Shown piece after piece: positions 9,102 through 17,018 of a stretch of DNA of 64,000 bases. The translations under genes were made by a program, and so were the position numbers. Location: assembly GCA_964388665.1 (NCBI GenBank), contig CAYMBJ010000009.1, forward strand, positions 11,653 to 75,652. The letters are read 5' to 3'. How positions within the stretch are numbered: the stretch's first letter is position 1; each line of letters starts with the position of its first letter. The notes under the pieces were generated by a model. That model was not told where the DNA came from and made no database searches. It saw only the letters and a list, made by a program, of their open reading frames with translations. This DNA comes from CALCCV01 sp964388665. GTDB taxonomy: Bacteria > Bdellovibrionota > Bdellovibrionia > Bdellovibrionales > Bdellovibrionaceae.

Positions 9102-9929
9102 TTATGTCCAAGGAAACAGGTCGTAATTGAGCTGGTAAGCTCTTTCAGCCTCTGTATCGGAAATTATCGATTCGAGTTCCTTAAGCCACTTTACAAAGCT
9201 CTCTCTAATTTTAGCAACTGACGCCTCGTCGGTCGTAAAGGTTAAATTGAAGCTCTGCTTTTGTGGCGCCTGGATGCGAAGCAGCTGGGCTGCCGAATGT
9301 GTTCTCACGAGGGCTTGGTGAGGGGGAGAGAGTGGTGAGGTTTTATGAATAAAAAAGTGCTGCTTTAAAATTTCATATTGCTTGGTTAGAGAATTGAGTT
9401 TGATAAATTCAAGTTTTTCCATCACTCGCAAAATCTCCTTGAGATGCTCAGGAGCCATAAGGAGATCACGAGCAATCGCCTCAGTGTCTTGACGATAATG
9501 ATCAATAGTTAGTAGCATATGCACAATCGTCGAGTAAGGATCCAAAAAATAAGCCACGGTTTCGGATGTTTCAGAGTCGATAAATTCGGTTTTCAATTTG
9601 GCTCGTACATCTTGGTCTCGCAGGCGAAGCTCTTCAATTTTGGTACGCAATTCAGCTCTTCTCTTTTCCAATCCTGTACGACTGTAGTCATGAATAAGAG
9701 TGAGGTACTGGGCTTCTTTTTCTGACAGTTGCAAATAGCGGGAGAGAAGAAAAATTTGGTCCGAACTCAAATTGGCCTGCCCTTTGGTGACCTTAGACAA
9801 ATAGGCTTTTTGGACTCCCACCGCAACGGCCACTGCCGTTTGAGTATATTTTTTATTTATTTTTTTACCAGATTTCAACAAATCCCGCAACCAGACCGTG
9901 TAATCTAAGTAGTCGACAATATTAATCAT
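9102..9929 (-). CDS. TIGR02147/DUF4423 family HTH protein, divergent member
   Basis: This 275-residue protein begins with the family pattern IVDYLDYTVWLRDLL. It has an HTH-like region (TAVAVAVGVQKAYLSKVTKGQANLSSDQ) and the following LSEKEAQYLTLIHDYSRTG segment, which aligns with the same position in the protein at 6633. The C-terminus has LTFTTDEASVAKIRESFVKWL and ends YQLNYDLFPWT, a degenerate version of the usual DWF ending. It is upstream of the secreted HEALY protein on the same strand. An inverted repeat lies 22 bases upstream of its start. Regulator role is family inference. Confidence 0.8.
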   Translation of the reverse strand: MINIVDYLDYTVWLRDLLKSGKKINKKYTQTAVAVAVGVQKAYLSKVTKGQANLSSDQIFLLSRYLQLSEKEAQYLTLIHDYSRTGLEKRRAELRTKIEELRLRDQDVRAKLKTEFIDSETSETVAYFLDPYSTIVHMLLTIDHYRQDTEAIARDLLMAPEHLKEILRVMEKLEFIKLNSLTKQYEILKQHFFIHKTSPLSPPHQALVRTHSAAQLLRIQAPQKQSFNLTFTTDEASVAKIRESFVKWLKELESIISDTEAERAYQLNYDLFPWT

Positions 9930-9950
9930 TGGTGTCGCCAGTTTCTAATG

Positions 9951-9977
9951 AGGAAACTTTTTAAGCAAATGTTTCCT
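9951..9977. promoter_or_regulatory. Inverted repeat upstream of TIGR02147 gene, possible operator
   Basis: AGGAAAC (9951-9957) and GTTTCCT (9971-9977) form perfect 7-bp inverted arms with a 13-base spacer, 20 bases centre to centre. It lies between the minus-strand regulator start (9929) and the plus-strand gene at 10078, so it could serve either or both. There is no T-run next to the arms, so a terminator is unlikely. Confidence 0.38.
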
Positions 9978-10077
9978 TTAATCAGCTTGAAGACTAGGCA
10001 GTGGTTCAGCTAGATTGGCCTCACGAATCAACCCCAAACTTGATCCGGCAGAAGGCAGGGTCACAAAGGAGCTTCTT

Positions 10078-10725
10078 ATGATCCAATCCATTATCCTAAG
10101 CACAATCTTTACAGTAGGCCTGGTCAATTCGGCTTACGCTGCCGTCCTAACGGGTCCCATCTGCGGTAAGCAGAATGATGACGGCGCACAAATTGAACTC
10201 CTTGGTGAAGACTTTAGAGCCATTTATGATTATGATACCCAATTTTCAATGGCTGCAAAAGTTGCCTTAAGTAAACCGCCAATTAAGATAGCGTTTAGCA
10301 GCACCGATCTTGATTCACTTGATACAGTTTGCTGGGAAGGGCATGCTGTTCAAAACGGGTATGATATTCGTTTTGATTACATTGAAGCTGCGTATCTTAA
10401 AGAACCCGTACCACAGCAAGTAAATTCGATGAGCCAGGCGCCTTACACACCAGTGGCTCAACTCACACCAATAGGTCAAAATCATCAGCCGCAACTTGAT
10501 CCTTGTCTTTATCAGGTGGAGCAGAGGGGATGCAACTTACTTGCTGGCATTTACAATTGTAGATGGATCCCAGAGCGACCTGGAACATGTTCAAGCCCAG
10601 CAGGTTCTCAGTTGCCACTTGACCCTTGCAAATACCAAGTGAATCAAAACGGCTGTCACGCGTTGACTGGTATATACTCCTGTCAGTGGAACCCAAAGAC
10701 ACCTGGTCGCTGCACATCAAACTAA
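10078..10725 (+). CDS. Secreted protein with two Cys-rich repeats, 215 aa
   Basis: The ATG at 10078 has a strong ribosome site (AAAGGAG, 6 bases upstream) and gives a signal peptide MIQSIILSTIFTVGLVNSAYA, so the longer upstream frame is rejected. The N-terminal domain (about residues 22-110) has an isolated Cys pair (C29 and C85). After a Gln/Pro-rich linker come two copies of a 32-residue unit, LDPCxYQVxQxGC..L.GIY.CxW.P..PG.C, at residues 140-171 and 181-212. Each has four Cys at the same spacing, probably two disulfides. This looks like a small extracellular binding module. Its position next to the TIGR02147 genes may be functional. No family name is recognised. Confidence 0.78.
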   Translation: MIQSIILSTIFTVGLVNSAYAAVLTGPICGKQNDDGAQIELLGEDFRAIYDYDTQFSMAAKVALSKPPIKIAFSSTDLDSLDTVCWEGHAVQNGYDIRFDYIEAAYLKEPVPQQVNSMSQAPYTPVAQLTPIGQNHQPQLDPCLYQVEQRGCNLLAGIYNCRWIPERPGTCSSPAGSQLPLDPCKYQVNQNGCHALTGIYSCQWNPKTPGRCTSN

Positions 10726-10808
10726 AGCTTAAATGAAGCGGGCTCAGCGACAAGGTGGCTGGGCTCCATAGGCGACATTGATCTCTCTGATCTCTTCCAA
10801 ATCTAAAA

Positions 10809-12479
10809 TCACATCCCCGAATCATTCGTCGGCAGGCATTCCAATTTGTCGATATAAAAATTAGCTACGAAACTGCTCCCTGGAACTTTGGCTTTGATCC
10901 ACTGGTTTTTTGATTGATCAAAGTACACATAGTTGTGATCCCCGCCGCTACCAAACTTAGAAATAATTCTCCCCTGCTGCAGGCCATTTTCTCGACAGAA
11001 AGCATCTGCGCTGACCTGAGTTCCGCGAATGTCAAATTTCTTTCCGTTCAAAGTCACTTTGGGCCGTGAAAATGATTTTGCAGTGGGTATTGGGCTTGGG
11101 TCTGGAGCTGGCTTGTTGCTTTTCATTTCTTTTAGCTCCTCTTCGGCCACTGGATTTCCGGCGTCGATGGCCAATTTATAATAGGCCTCCGCTTGCAAGA
11201 GATCGATGGTGACTCCACCAGTTCCTAGACGAAAGATACGTGCAAGGTAGACACTTGCCCAATGGACTCCAAGGGCCTGTGCTCTTTCGAAGTAGTTAAT
11301 GGCTTTCGCCATATCCCGCTCGCGCCCTTGGGCGCCTTCATACATTCGTCCTAGCTCCATGATTGCCCAGCCATTGTTTTTTGCTGCTGCGGCTTGTCTC
11401 CAATAATAGGCTTTGTCCCAATCACGATCCACTCCCCAAGCATTGGCATAATACTTTCCCAAAACTTCCATCGCCCAGTGAAAGCCACCTTCAGCGGCCC
11501 TTTCTTGCCACTCGAAGCTCGCGACCAAATCCACCTTTACGTCCCCAGTTCCTAGGCGGAGGCATTCTGCATAGCCATGCAGACCTCCCAAGTGACCTGA
11601 TTCTCCGCTCAATTTTCTATATTCACAGGACTTTTTTAAATCTTTCTCCACTCCCAGTCCTTCTTGGTAATGAATCGCAAGCCCACTGTAGGCAAGTGGA
11701 TCCTCAAGTGCTTGGGCTTGAGTCAGAAGCTCGAGACTTTCTGCATATTTTTTCTGTGTCCGATAGAGACCGGCTAGCTGTACCAAGAAACGACCTTCTT
11801 TCGGAAAATTTTCGATAGCTTTCTCGCAAGCAGGAACGCCTTTGATGAAATCAACCAAATTGGTTTGGCCGGCTCCTATAGAGTTGACGAGCCACTTGCC
11901 TTCGCCCACATGATAAGGATCATTGGGGTCACCAGCCTCGTTATCGCAGGGAGAAATCCGTGGATTCAATTTCCAGTCAACTTTGAAAAGCTCCGCTCCT
12001 GCGGTCAGCTCCATCTGTAATTTTGCATCTTTAGGATTTGACTCTACAAAGGGAATTCTCAGGCCGATGAATTTAACAGGAGTTTGAGGCAAATCCATAC
12101 CCTTCTCCACAAGCTCGCCATCGAAATAGATTTCAATAGAATCATCATAATTTAATGATCTAACTCGGACTCCATCTGCCCCCTTCTTACTTAAATCGAG
12201 CTGATAGGTAACTGAAAAATAAATTTCGCTGGGGCTACTAAGTTCGGAGAGCAATCTATTCTCGGTCCCTCCAGTTTGGTCTTGGTTCGACTCGTTCTGA
12301 TTTGAACCAATTTGATTCGAATGATTAACACCTGATGTATCAGTTTGAGCCGACATATTAATGGCTTCGAATTTTCCGCCACAGGCATTGAATAAAAAAG
12401 AACTACTGCAGGCCACGAGAGCCAACTTTGCTACCAAAAAGCATCTGCGCTGAGATGTATGCTGAAAACTCTTATCCAT
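10809..12479 (-). CDS. Sel1-repeat lipoprotein, 556 aa
   Basis: The N-terminus is a lipoprotein-type signal ending FLFNACGG, with Cys in the lipidation position though Phe at -3 is not ideal. Residues from about 230 to 450 hold at least five Sel1-like repeats of about 36 residues (AxxxLGxxYxxGxGVxxDxxKAxxYxxxAAAxG), a tetratricopeptide relative used for protein binding. Before them is a beta-rich region of unknown type. After a short Pro linker the last 85 residues form a separate domain (RPKVTLNGKKFDIRGT to DKLECLP). It is probably an outer-membrane or periplasmic scaffold. It lies 164 bases downstream of katG on the same strand, with no clear terminator between. Confidence 0.8.
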   Translation of the reverse strand: MDKSFQHTSQRRCFLVAKLALVACSSSFLFNACGGKFEAINMSAQTDTSGVNHSNQIGSNQNESNQDQTGGTENRLLSELSSPSEIYFSVTYQLDLSKKGADGVRVRSLNYDDSIEIYFDGELVEKGMDLPQTPVKFIGLRIPFVESNPKDAKLQMELTAGAELFKVDWKLNPRISPCDNEAGDPNDPYHVGEGKWLVNSIGAGQTNLVDFIKGVPACEKAIENFPKEGRFLVQLAGLYRTQKKYAESLELLTQAQALEDPLAYSGLAIHYQEGLGVEKDLKKSCEYRKLSGESGHLGGLHGYAECLRLGTGDVKVDLVASFEWQERAAEGGFHWAMEVLGKYYANAWGVDRDWDKAYYWRQAAAAKNNGWAIMELGRMYEGAQGRERDMAKAINYFERAQALGVHWASVYLARIFRLGTGGVTIDLLQAEAYYKLAIDAGNPVAEEELKEMKSNKPAPDPSPIPTAKSFSRPKVTLNGKKFDIRGTQVSADAFCRENGLQQGRIISKFGSGGDHNYVYFDQSKNQWIKAKVPGSSFVANFYIDKLECLPTNDSGM

Positions 12480-12643
12480 GCTCCGGCCCCCCGAATCGAT
12501 TTTTTAGGCAAATCTGAAGTTAGGAGCTGCAAAGAGAGTTCCAGTTCAACGTTGTTAACTTCAATTTGGGGACCGAAGCGTGACTATGGATTAGTCACTT
12601 GATGTCATCCTAGCCGAAATACATCTTAATTTTAATCTTAATT

Positions 12644-14857
12644 TTAATCTGAGATTGTTGCAGCAGAACTCAGATCGTACCGATCGAGATTCATCACTTT
12701 GCTCCAGGCTGCTACGAAATCCTTCACGAACTTTTCTTTCGCGTCATCGCAGGCATAGACTTCTGCGAGAGCGCGAAGCTCTGAGTTGGAACCAAATACT
12801 AAATCTGCGCGCGTGCCCGTCCACTTGGTTTTCCCAGTAGTCCGATCTTTTGCTTCATATATACCAGGCTCGCTACTAGGCTTCCACTCCACTTTCATAT
12901 CGAGCAGATTAACAAAGAAATCATTGGTCAGTGTTCCGGGACGACTCGTTAGCACACCATGCTTTGCATCACCGAAATTAGCACCCATCGCACGCATGCC
13001 GCCAACAAGGACGGTCATCTCAGGTGCTGTCAGCTTCAAAAGCTGAGCCCTGTCCACAAGCATCTCTTCTGCAGGCGTCTTCAACCCTTTTTGAACGTAG
13101 TTACGAAATCCATCGGCGATCGGCTCCAATGGCGCAAATGATTCTGCGTCTGTTTGATCTTGAGTGGCATCGGTTCGCCCTGGAGAAAAAGGAACCTTTA
13201 TGGTGTGCCCAGATTTATTGGCAGCCTCCTCAACCGCCGCGCAGCCAGCTAGCACAATAAGGTCAGCCATAGAAACTTTGCTTCCGCCAGACTGTGCGCC
13301 ATTGAATTCTTTTTGAATGCCTTCTAATTTTTGTAAAATCTTTTTCAGTTCTGTGGGCTGATTCACTTCCCAATCCTTTTGTGGTGCGAGACGAATTCGC
13401 GCACCATTGGCACCGCCGCGCATATCGGAGCCACGAAAGCTTGCCGCCGAGGCCCAGGCAGTTTTCACTAGCTCAGACAAAGAAACTCCAGAAGCCAGCA
13501 CGGCGGTCTTTAAAGTTTGGATCTCTTTGTCACCAATGACTTTTCCTTGTGCCGACGGCACCGGATCCTGCCAAAGCAATTCCTCTTTTGGGACCTCTGG
13601 GCCCAAGTAGCGCGATCGAGGTCCCATGTCTCGGTGGGTGAGCTTGAACCATGCGCGAGCGAAAGCATCAGCAAAGGCTTTGGGATCTTTATGGAATCTT
13701 CGTGAGATAGGCTCATAGATGGGATCAAAGCGCAGAGAAAGATCCGCAGTCGTCATAATGGGACGATGCTTTTTTGACGGATCATGAGCATCTACAACCA
13801 TGTGTTCGTCACGCACATTTTTAGCTTGCCACTGCCATGCACCCGCTGGGCTCTTTACTTTTTCCCATTCATAACCAAAAAGCGTGTCAAAATATCCCAT
13901 GTCCCACTTTGTAGGATTGGCCTTCCAGGCGCCGTCGATTCCACTTGTGATCGTGTCTGCACCTTTGCCCGTGCCAAATTTGTTTTTCCAGCCAATTCCC
14001 ATGTCTTCAATCGGCGCAGCTTCTGGCTCGGGCCCCACCAACTTTGCGTCACCAGCGCCGTGACATTTTCCAAAAGTATGACCGCCAGCAACGAGAGCCA
14101 CTGTTTCTTCATCATTCATAGCCATGCGTGCAAAGGTCTCGCGGACGTCGCGGCCCGAAGCCACGGGATCAGGATTGCCATTAGGCCCCTCAGGGTTCAC
14201 ATAAATCAAACCCATTTGCACGGCACCGAGAGGATTTTCTAGCTCGCGATCACCGCTGTAGCGTTTATCGCCCAGCCATTCCGTTTCTGCTCCCCAATAA
14301 ATGTCGTCTTCTGGTTCCCAGATGTCTTCGCGCCCACCACCAAAACCAAAGGTTTTAAATCCCATGGATTCCAATGCGCAATTGCCAGCCAATATCATCA
14401 AATCCGCCCACGAAAGACTCTGACCATATTTTTGTTTAATAGGCCAAAGCAAACGTCGTGCTTTGTCCAAATTGCCGTTGTCGGGCCAGCTATTGATAGG
14501 TGCGAATCTTTGATTTCCGGTGCTGCCACCGCCGCGCCCATCAGCAATGCGATAGGTCCCGGCACTATGCCATGCCATCCGAATAAAGAGAGGACCATAG
14601 TGTCCCCAATCAGCGGGCCACCAGTCTTGTGAATCGGTCATTAATTTAAATAAATCTTTTTTGAGAGCCGGGTAGTCCAGTTTATTAAAGGCCTCGGCAT
14701 AGTTGAACTTTTTGTCCAAGGGGTTGGACTTCTCAGAGTGCAGATGCAGAATGCTTAGGTTCAAGCGCTTGGGCCACCAATTCTGATTGGATTGAGCACT
14801 GGCCACAACGCGAGCTCCCGGACTTCCACTGAACGGACATTTTGATTCATTCGACAT
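12644..14857 (-). CDS. katG: Catalase-peroxidase KatG, 737 aa
   Basis: This is a full-length bifunctional heme enzyme that removes hydrogen peroxide. The distal site has R93, W96 and H97 in IRMAWHSAGTYR. The proximal ligand H260 is in VAGGHTFGKCHG. Y219 (GLIYVNPEGPNG) and M245 are in the right places for the Met-Tyr-Trp adduct that supports catalase activity, with W96 as the third member. The second, inactive peroxidase-like half (about residues 420-737) is also present. There is no signal peptide, so it is cytoplasmic. It follows the acyl-CoA carboxylase genes on the same strand after 68 bases, so co-transcription is possible. Confidence 0.98.
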   Translation of the reverse strand: MSNESKCPFSGSPGARVVASAQSNQNWWPKRLNLSILHLHSEKSNPLDKKFNYAEAFNKLDYPALKKDLFKLMTDSQDWWPADWGHYGPLFIRMAWHSAGTYRIADGRGGGSTGNQRFAPINSWPDNGNLDKARRLLWPIKQKYGQSLSWADLMILAGNCALESMGFKTFGFGGGREDIWEPEDDIYWGAETEWLGDKRYSGDRELENPLGAVQMGLIYVNPEGPNGNPDPVASGRDVRETFARMAMNDEETVALVAGGHTFGKCHGAGDAKLVGPEPEAAPIEDMGIGWKNKFGTGKGADTITSGIDGAWKANPTKWDMGYFDTLFGYEWEKVKSPAGAWQWQAKNVRDEHMVVDAHDPSKKHRPIMTTADLSLRFDPIYEPISRRFHKDPKAFADAFARAWFKLTHRDMGPRSRYLGPEVPKEELLWQDPVPSAQGKVIGDKEIQTLKTAVLASGVSLSELVKTAWASAASFRGSDMRGGANGARIRLAPQKDWEVNQPTELKKILQKLEGIQKEFNGAQSGGSKVSMADLIVLAGCAAVEEAANKSGHTIKVPFSPGRTDATQDQTDAESFAPLEPIADGFRNYVQKGLKTPAEEMLVDRAQLLKLTAPEMTVLVGGMRAMGANFGDAKHGVLTSRPGTLTNDFFVNLLDMKVEWKPSSEPGIYEAKDRTTGKTKWTGTRADLVFGSNSELRALAEVYACDDAKEKFVKDFVAAWSKVMNLDRYDLSSAATISD

Positions 14858-14925
14858 AGAATTTTCCTCCGCATTTATGCATGAGCGATCATTCTAAGAA
14901 TCTCAAGAAGCCGTGTCCATATAAA

Positions 14926-15459
14926 TTAGGAAACAGGATCCTCGAATTTAATGAGCACTGCGCCTGACTCCACGCTGTCGCCCTGTTTGACACATATTTC
15001 AGAAATCACAACATCGCGGGTGGCGCGCATTTCATTCTCCATTTTCATGGCTTCCATAATAAGAAGTGGTTTATTTGATTTAACCACATCTCCCGGTTTA
15101 ACAAAAATTTCGATAATTTTTCCAGGCATCCCTGATTTAAGCTCTTTTTCACCGCCAATATTGGATCCGCTCTTTAGTGATTCGTGCAACAGCATCTCAT
15201 CATTAAATATTTTAATCACCCGAAAAGAGTTTCGCACAAACACCGTGTACTCCGTGTTGGCGCCGATGACATCAATCAGATAACTTTGCCCGCGAAACAA
15301 AAAGCTCACATACTCTTCTGCCTCTTTATAATCCGTCTTGGATATCTCAAAATGCTGCCAGCTTTTGCCCACCTCTTGAAGAGAAACCTTCCAAGTCGTG
15401 CGGGTCTCATTGACATCTACTTTGTATTTACGTTCGCTAATCTCAGCTTCAAAATACAC
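14926..15459 (-). CDS. Biotin carboxyl carrier protein of an acyl-CoA carboxylase
   Basis: This 177-residue protein ends with a biotinyl/lipoyl domain (about residues 105-175) carrying the biotin attachment motif EAMKMEN with K139. The N-terminal 100 residues form a beta-rich domain like those of separate BCCP chains in propionyl-CoA carboxylases. It lies 14 bases after the biotin carboxylase gene and is the last gene of a three-gene set (carboxyltransferase, biotin carboxylase, BCCP). The substrate, propionyl-CoA or another short acyl-CoA, cannot be fixed from the sequence. Confidence 0.92.
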   Translation of the reverse strand: MYFEAEISERKYKVDVNETRTTWKVSLQEVGKSWQHFEISKTDYKEAEEYVSFLFRGQSYLIDVIGANTEYTVFVRNSFRVIKIFNDEMLLHESLKSGSNIGGEKELKSGMPGKIIEIFVKPGDVVKSNKPLLIMEAMKMENEMRATRDVVISEICVKQGDSVESGAVLIKFEDPVS

Positions 15460-15473
15460 AAATGACCTCTCTT

Positions 15474-16970
15474 TTAGGTTCGCAAACTCATTTTACGAGC
15501 AATTCGTTTCCAATTCGAAACAAGATTGAGCTGACGCACGTCTCTTGATTTTCGATCATTAAAAGCGGTGATTGCTGCCGCTATCAAAAACGTCGGGTCT
15601 TCGACTTGCTTAAACAGCTGAGGCTCGATCACTTCAAAGTTTTTTTCGATAAACTGAGTGGTGTAGCTGCCATCACGAAACTTGGGATGATCCAAAATTG
15701 TTTTATGCAGGACAATGTTGGTTTTGATACCGGTAATGATAAATTCAGTCAGCGCCCTTTGCATACGATCAATGGCCTCTTGGCGGGTCTCACCCCAGGT
15801 GATGACCTTAGCAATCATAGGATCATAGTAAATTGGCACCTCATAGCCAGGATAGGCATACGAATCCACCCGCAAGAAAGGCCCTTGTGGATGACGACAC
15901 GCACGAATCACACCAGGACTTGGTTGATAGGTGATGGGGTCCTCAGCGCAGATTCGCGTCTCAATGGCATGACCGTTTTGCTCGACATCTTCTTGAGCGA
16001 AACTCAATGGATGCCCCAAGGCCACCATGATCTGCTCTTTGACCAAGTCAATCCCAGTAATGAACTCTGTGATGGGATGCTCGACTTGAAGTCGCGTGTT
16101 CATTTCCATAAAAAAGAATTCTTTGGTCTTATTATCAAAAATGAACTCAATCGTGCCCGCGCCCACATATCCAATTTGCTTTGCAGCGCGCACAGCTGCT
16201 TCGCCCATCTTTAAGCGCACTTCATGCGGCACAGAAGGCGAGGGGGCCTCTTCTATAATTTTTTGATGGCGCCGCTGCACTGAGCACTCACGCTCAAACA
16301 GGTGCACGACATTGCCGTGGGTGTCGCCGAAAACCTGAATCTCAATGTGCTTTGGATCATTGATAAACTTTTCGATATAAACTGTTGGATTGGCAAAGTA
16401 GTTCTGTCCTTCAGAGCGACACGCTCGAAATGCGCTCTCGAGTTCTTCAGGCTCTCGCACCACGCGCATGCCTTTGCCACCGCCGCCAGCAGTGGCTTTA
16501 ATAATGATTGGAAAACCGATCTCTTTTGCAACTGCAGTTGCAGCGGCAAGAGTTTCTATGCCTCCATCACTGCCTGGCACTATGGGCACCTTCGCCTCTT
16601 TCATCAGCGCCTTTGCCGAAAGTTTGTCGCCCATCGCTTCAATATTGGCGACAGTAGGGCCGATGAATTTGATTCCTGCCTTTTCGCAAGCCTGCGCAAA
16701 AGTGGTATTTTCAGAGAGAAAACCGTAGCCAGGATGAACCGCATCGACGCCCGCTTCGATTGCAACGTCGAGAATCTTTTTGTAGTTGAGATACGACTCT
16801 GGACTAGGCGCTGGGCCAATGTTGTAAGCCTGGTCAGCCAAAAACACATGAAGACTGTCTCGATCTGCATCACTAAAAACAGCCACAGAAGAAACTCCCA
16901 ACTCGCGGCAGGCCCGGGTGATCCGGATGGCTATCTCACCTCGATTGGCAATTAGAATTTTTTTAAACAT
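15474..16970 (-). CDS. Biotin carboxylase subunit of acyl-CoA carboxylase, 498 aa
   Basis: This is an ATP-grasp enzyme that carboxylates biotin on BCCP with bicarbonate and ATP. The N-terminus MFKKILIANRGEIAIRI is the family start. The glycine-rich ATP loop KATAGGGGKGMR, the ERECSVQRRHQK segment, EMNTRLQVEH and the GPFLRVDSY region are all intact. The C-terminal extension (about residues 450-498) is basic and lacks a biotin domain, which is instead encoded by the next gene. Gene order with carboxyltransferase upstream and BCCP downstream fits a PccA/PccB-type complex rather than the fatty-acid AccABCD complex. Confidence 0.95.
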   Translation of the reverse strand: MFKKILIANRGEIAIRITRACRELGVSSVAVFSDADRDSLHVFLADQAYNIGPAPSPESYLNYKKILDVAIEAGVDAVHPGYGFLSENTTFAQACEKAGIKFIGPTVANIEAMGDKLSAKALMKEAKVPIVPGSDGGIETLAAATAVAKEIGFPIIIKATAGGGGKGMRVVREPEELESAFRACRSEGQNYFANPTVYIEKFINDPKHIEIQVFGDTHGNVVHLFERECSVQRRHQKIIEEAPSPSVPHEVRLKMGEAAVRAAKQIGYVGAGTIEFIFDNKTKEFFFMEMNTRLQVEHPITEFITGIDLVKEQIMVALGHPLSFAQEDVEQNGHAIETRICAEDPITYQPSPGVIRACRHPQGPFLRVDSYAYPGYEVPIYYDPMIAKVITWGETRQEAIDRMQRALTEFIITGIKTNIVLHKTILDHPKFRDGSYTTQFIEKNFEVIEPQLFKQVEDPTFLIAAAITAFNDRKSRDVRQLNLVSNWKRIARKMSLRT

Positions 16971-17018
16971 TTTTAAGCACCTTTATAAGTATAAACTTTT
17001 CCATCAAATGTCTTTCAA

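Noticed and set aside
16302..16955. Long open frame of 217 codons antisense to the biotin carboxylase gene
   Set aside because: The minus-strand gene is strongly conserved; the antisense frame has no family motifs and arises from codon composition. The same applies to the antisense frames at 15606-16214, 18791-19432, 2554-3147 and 33560-34114.
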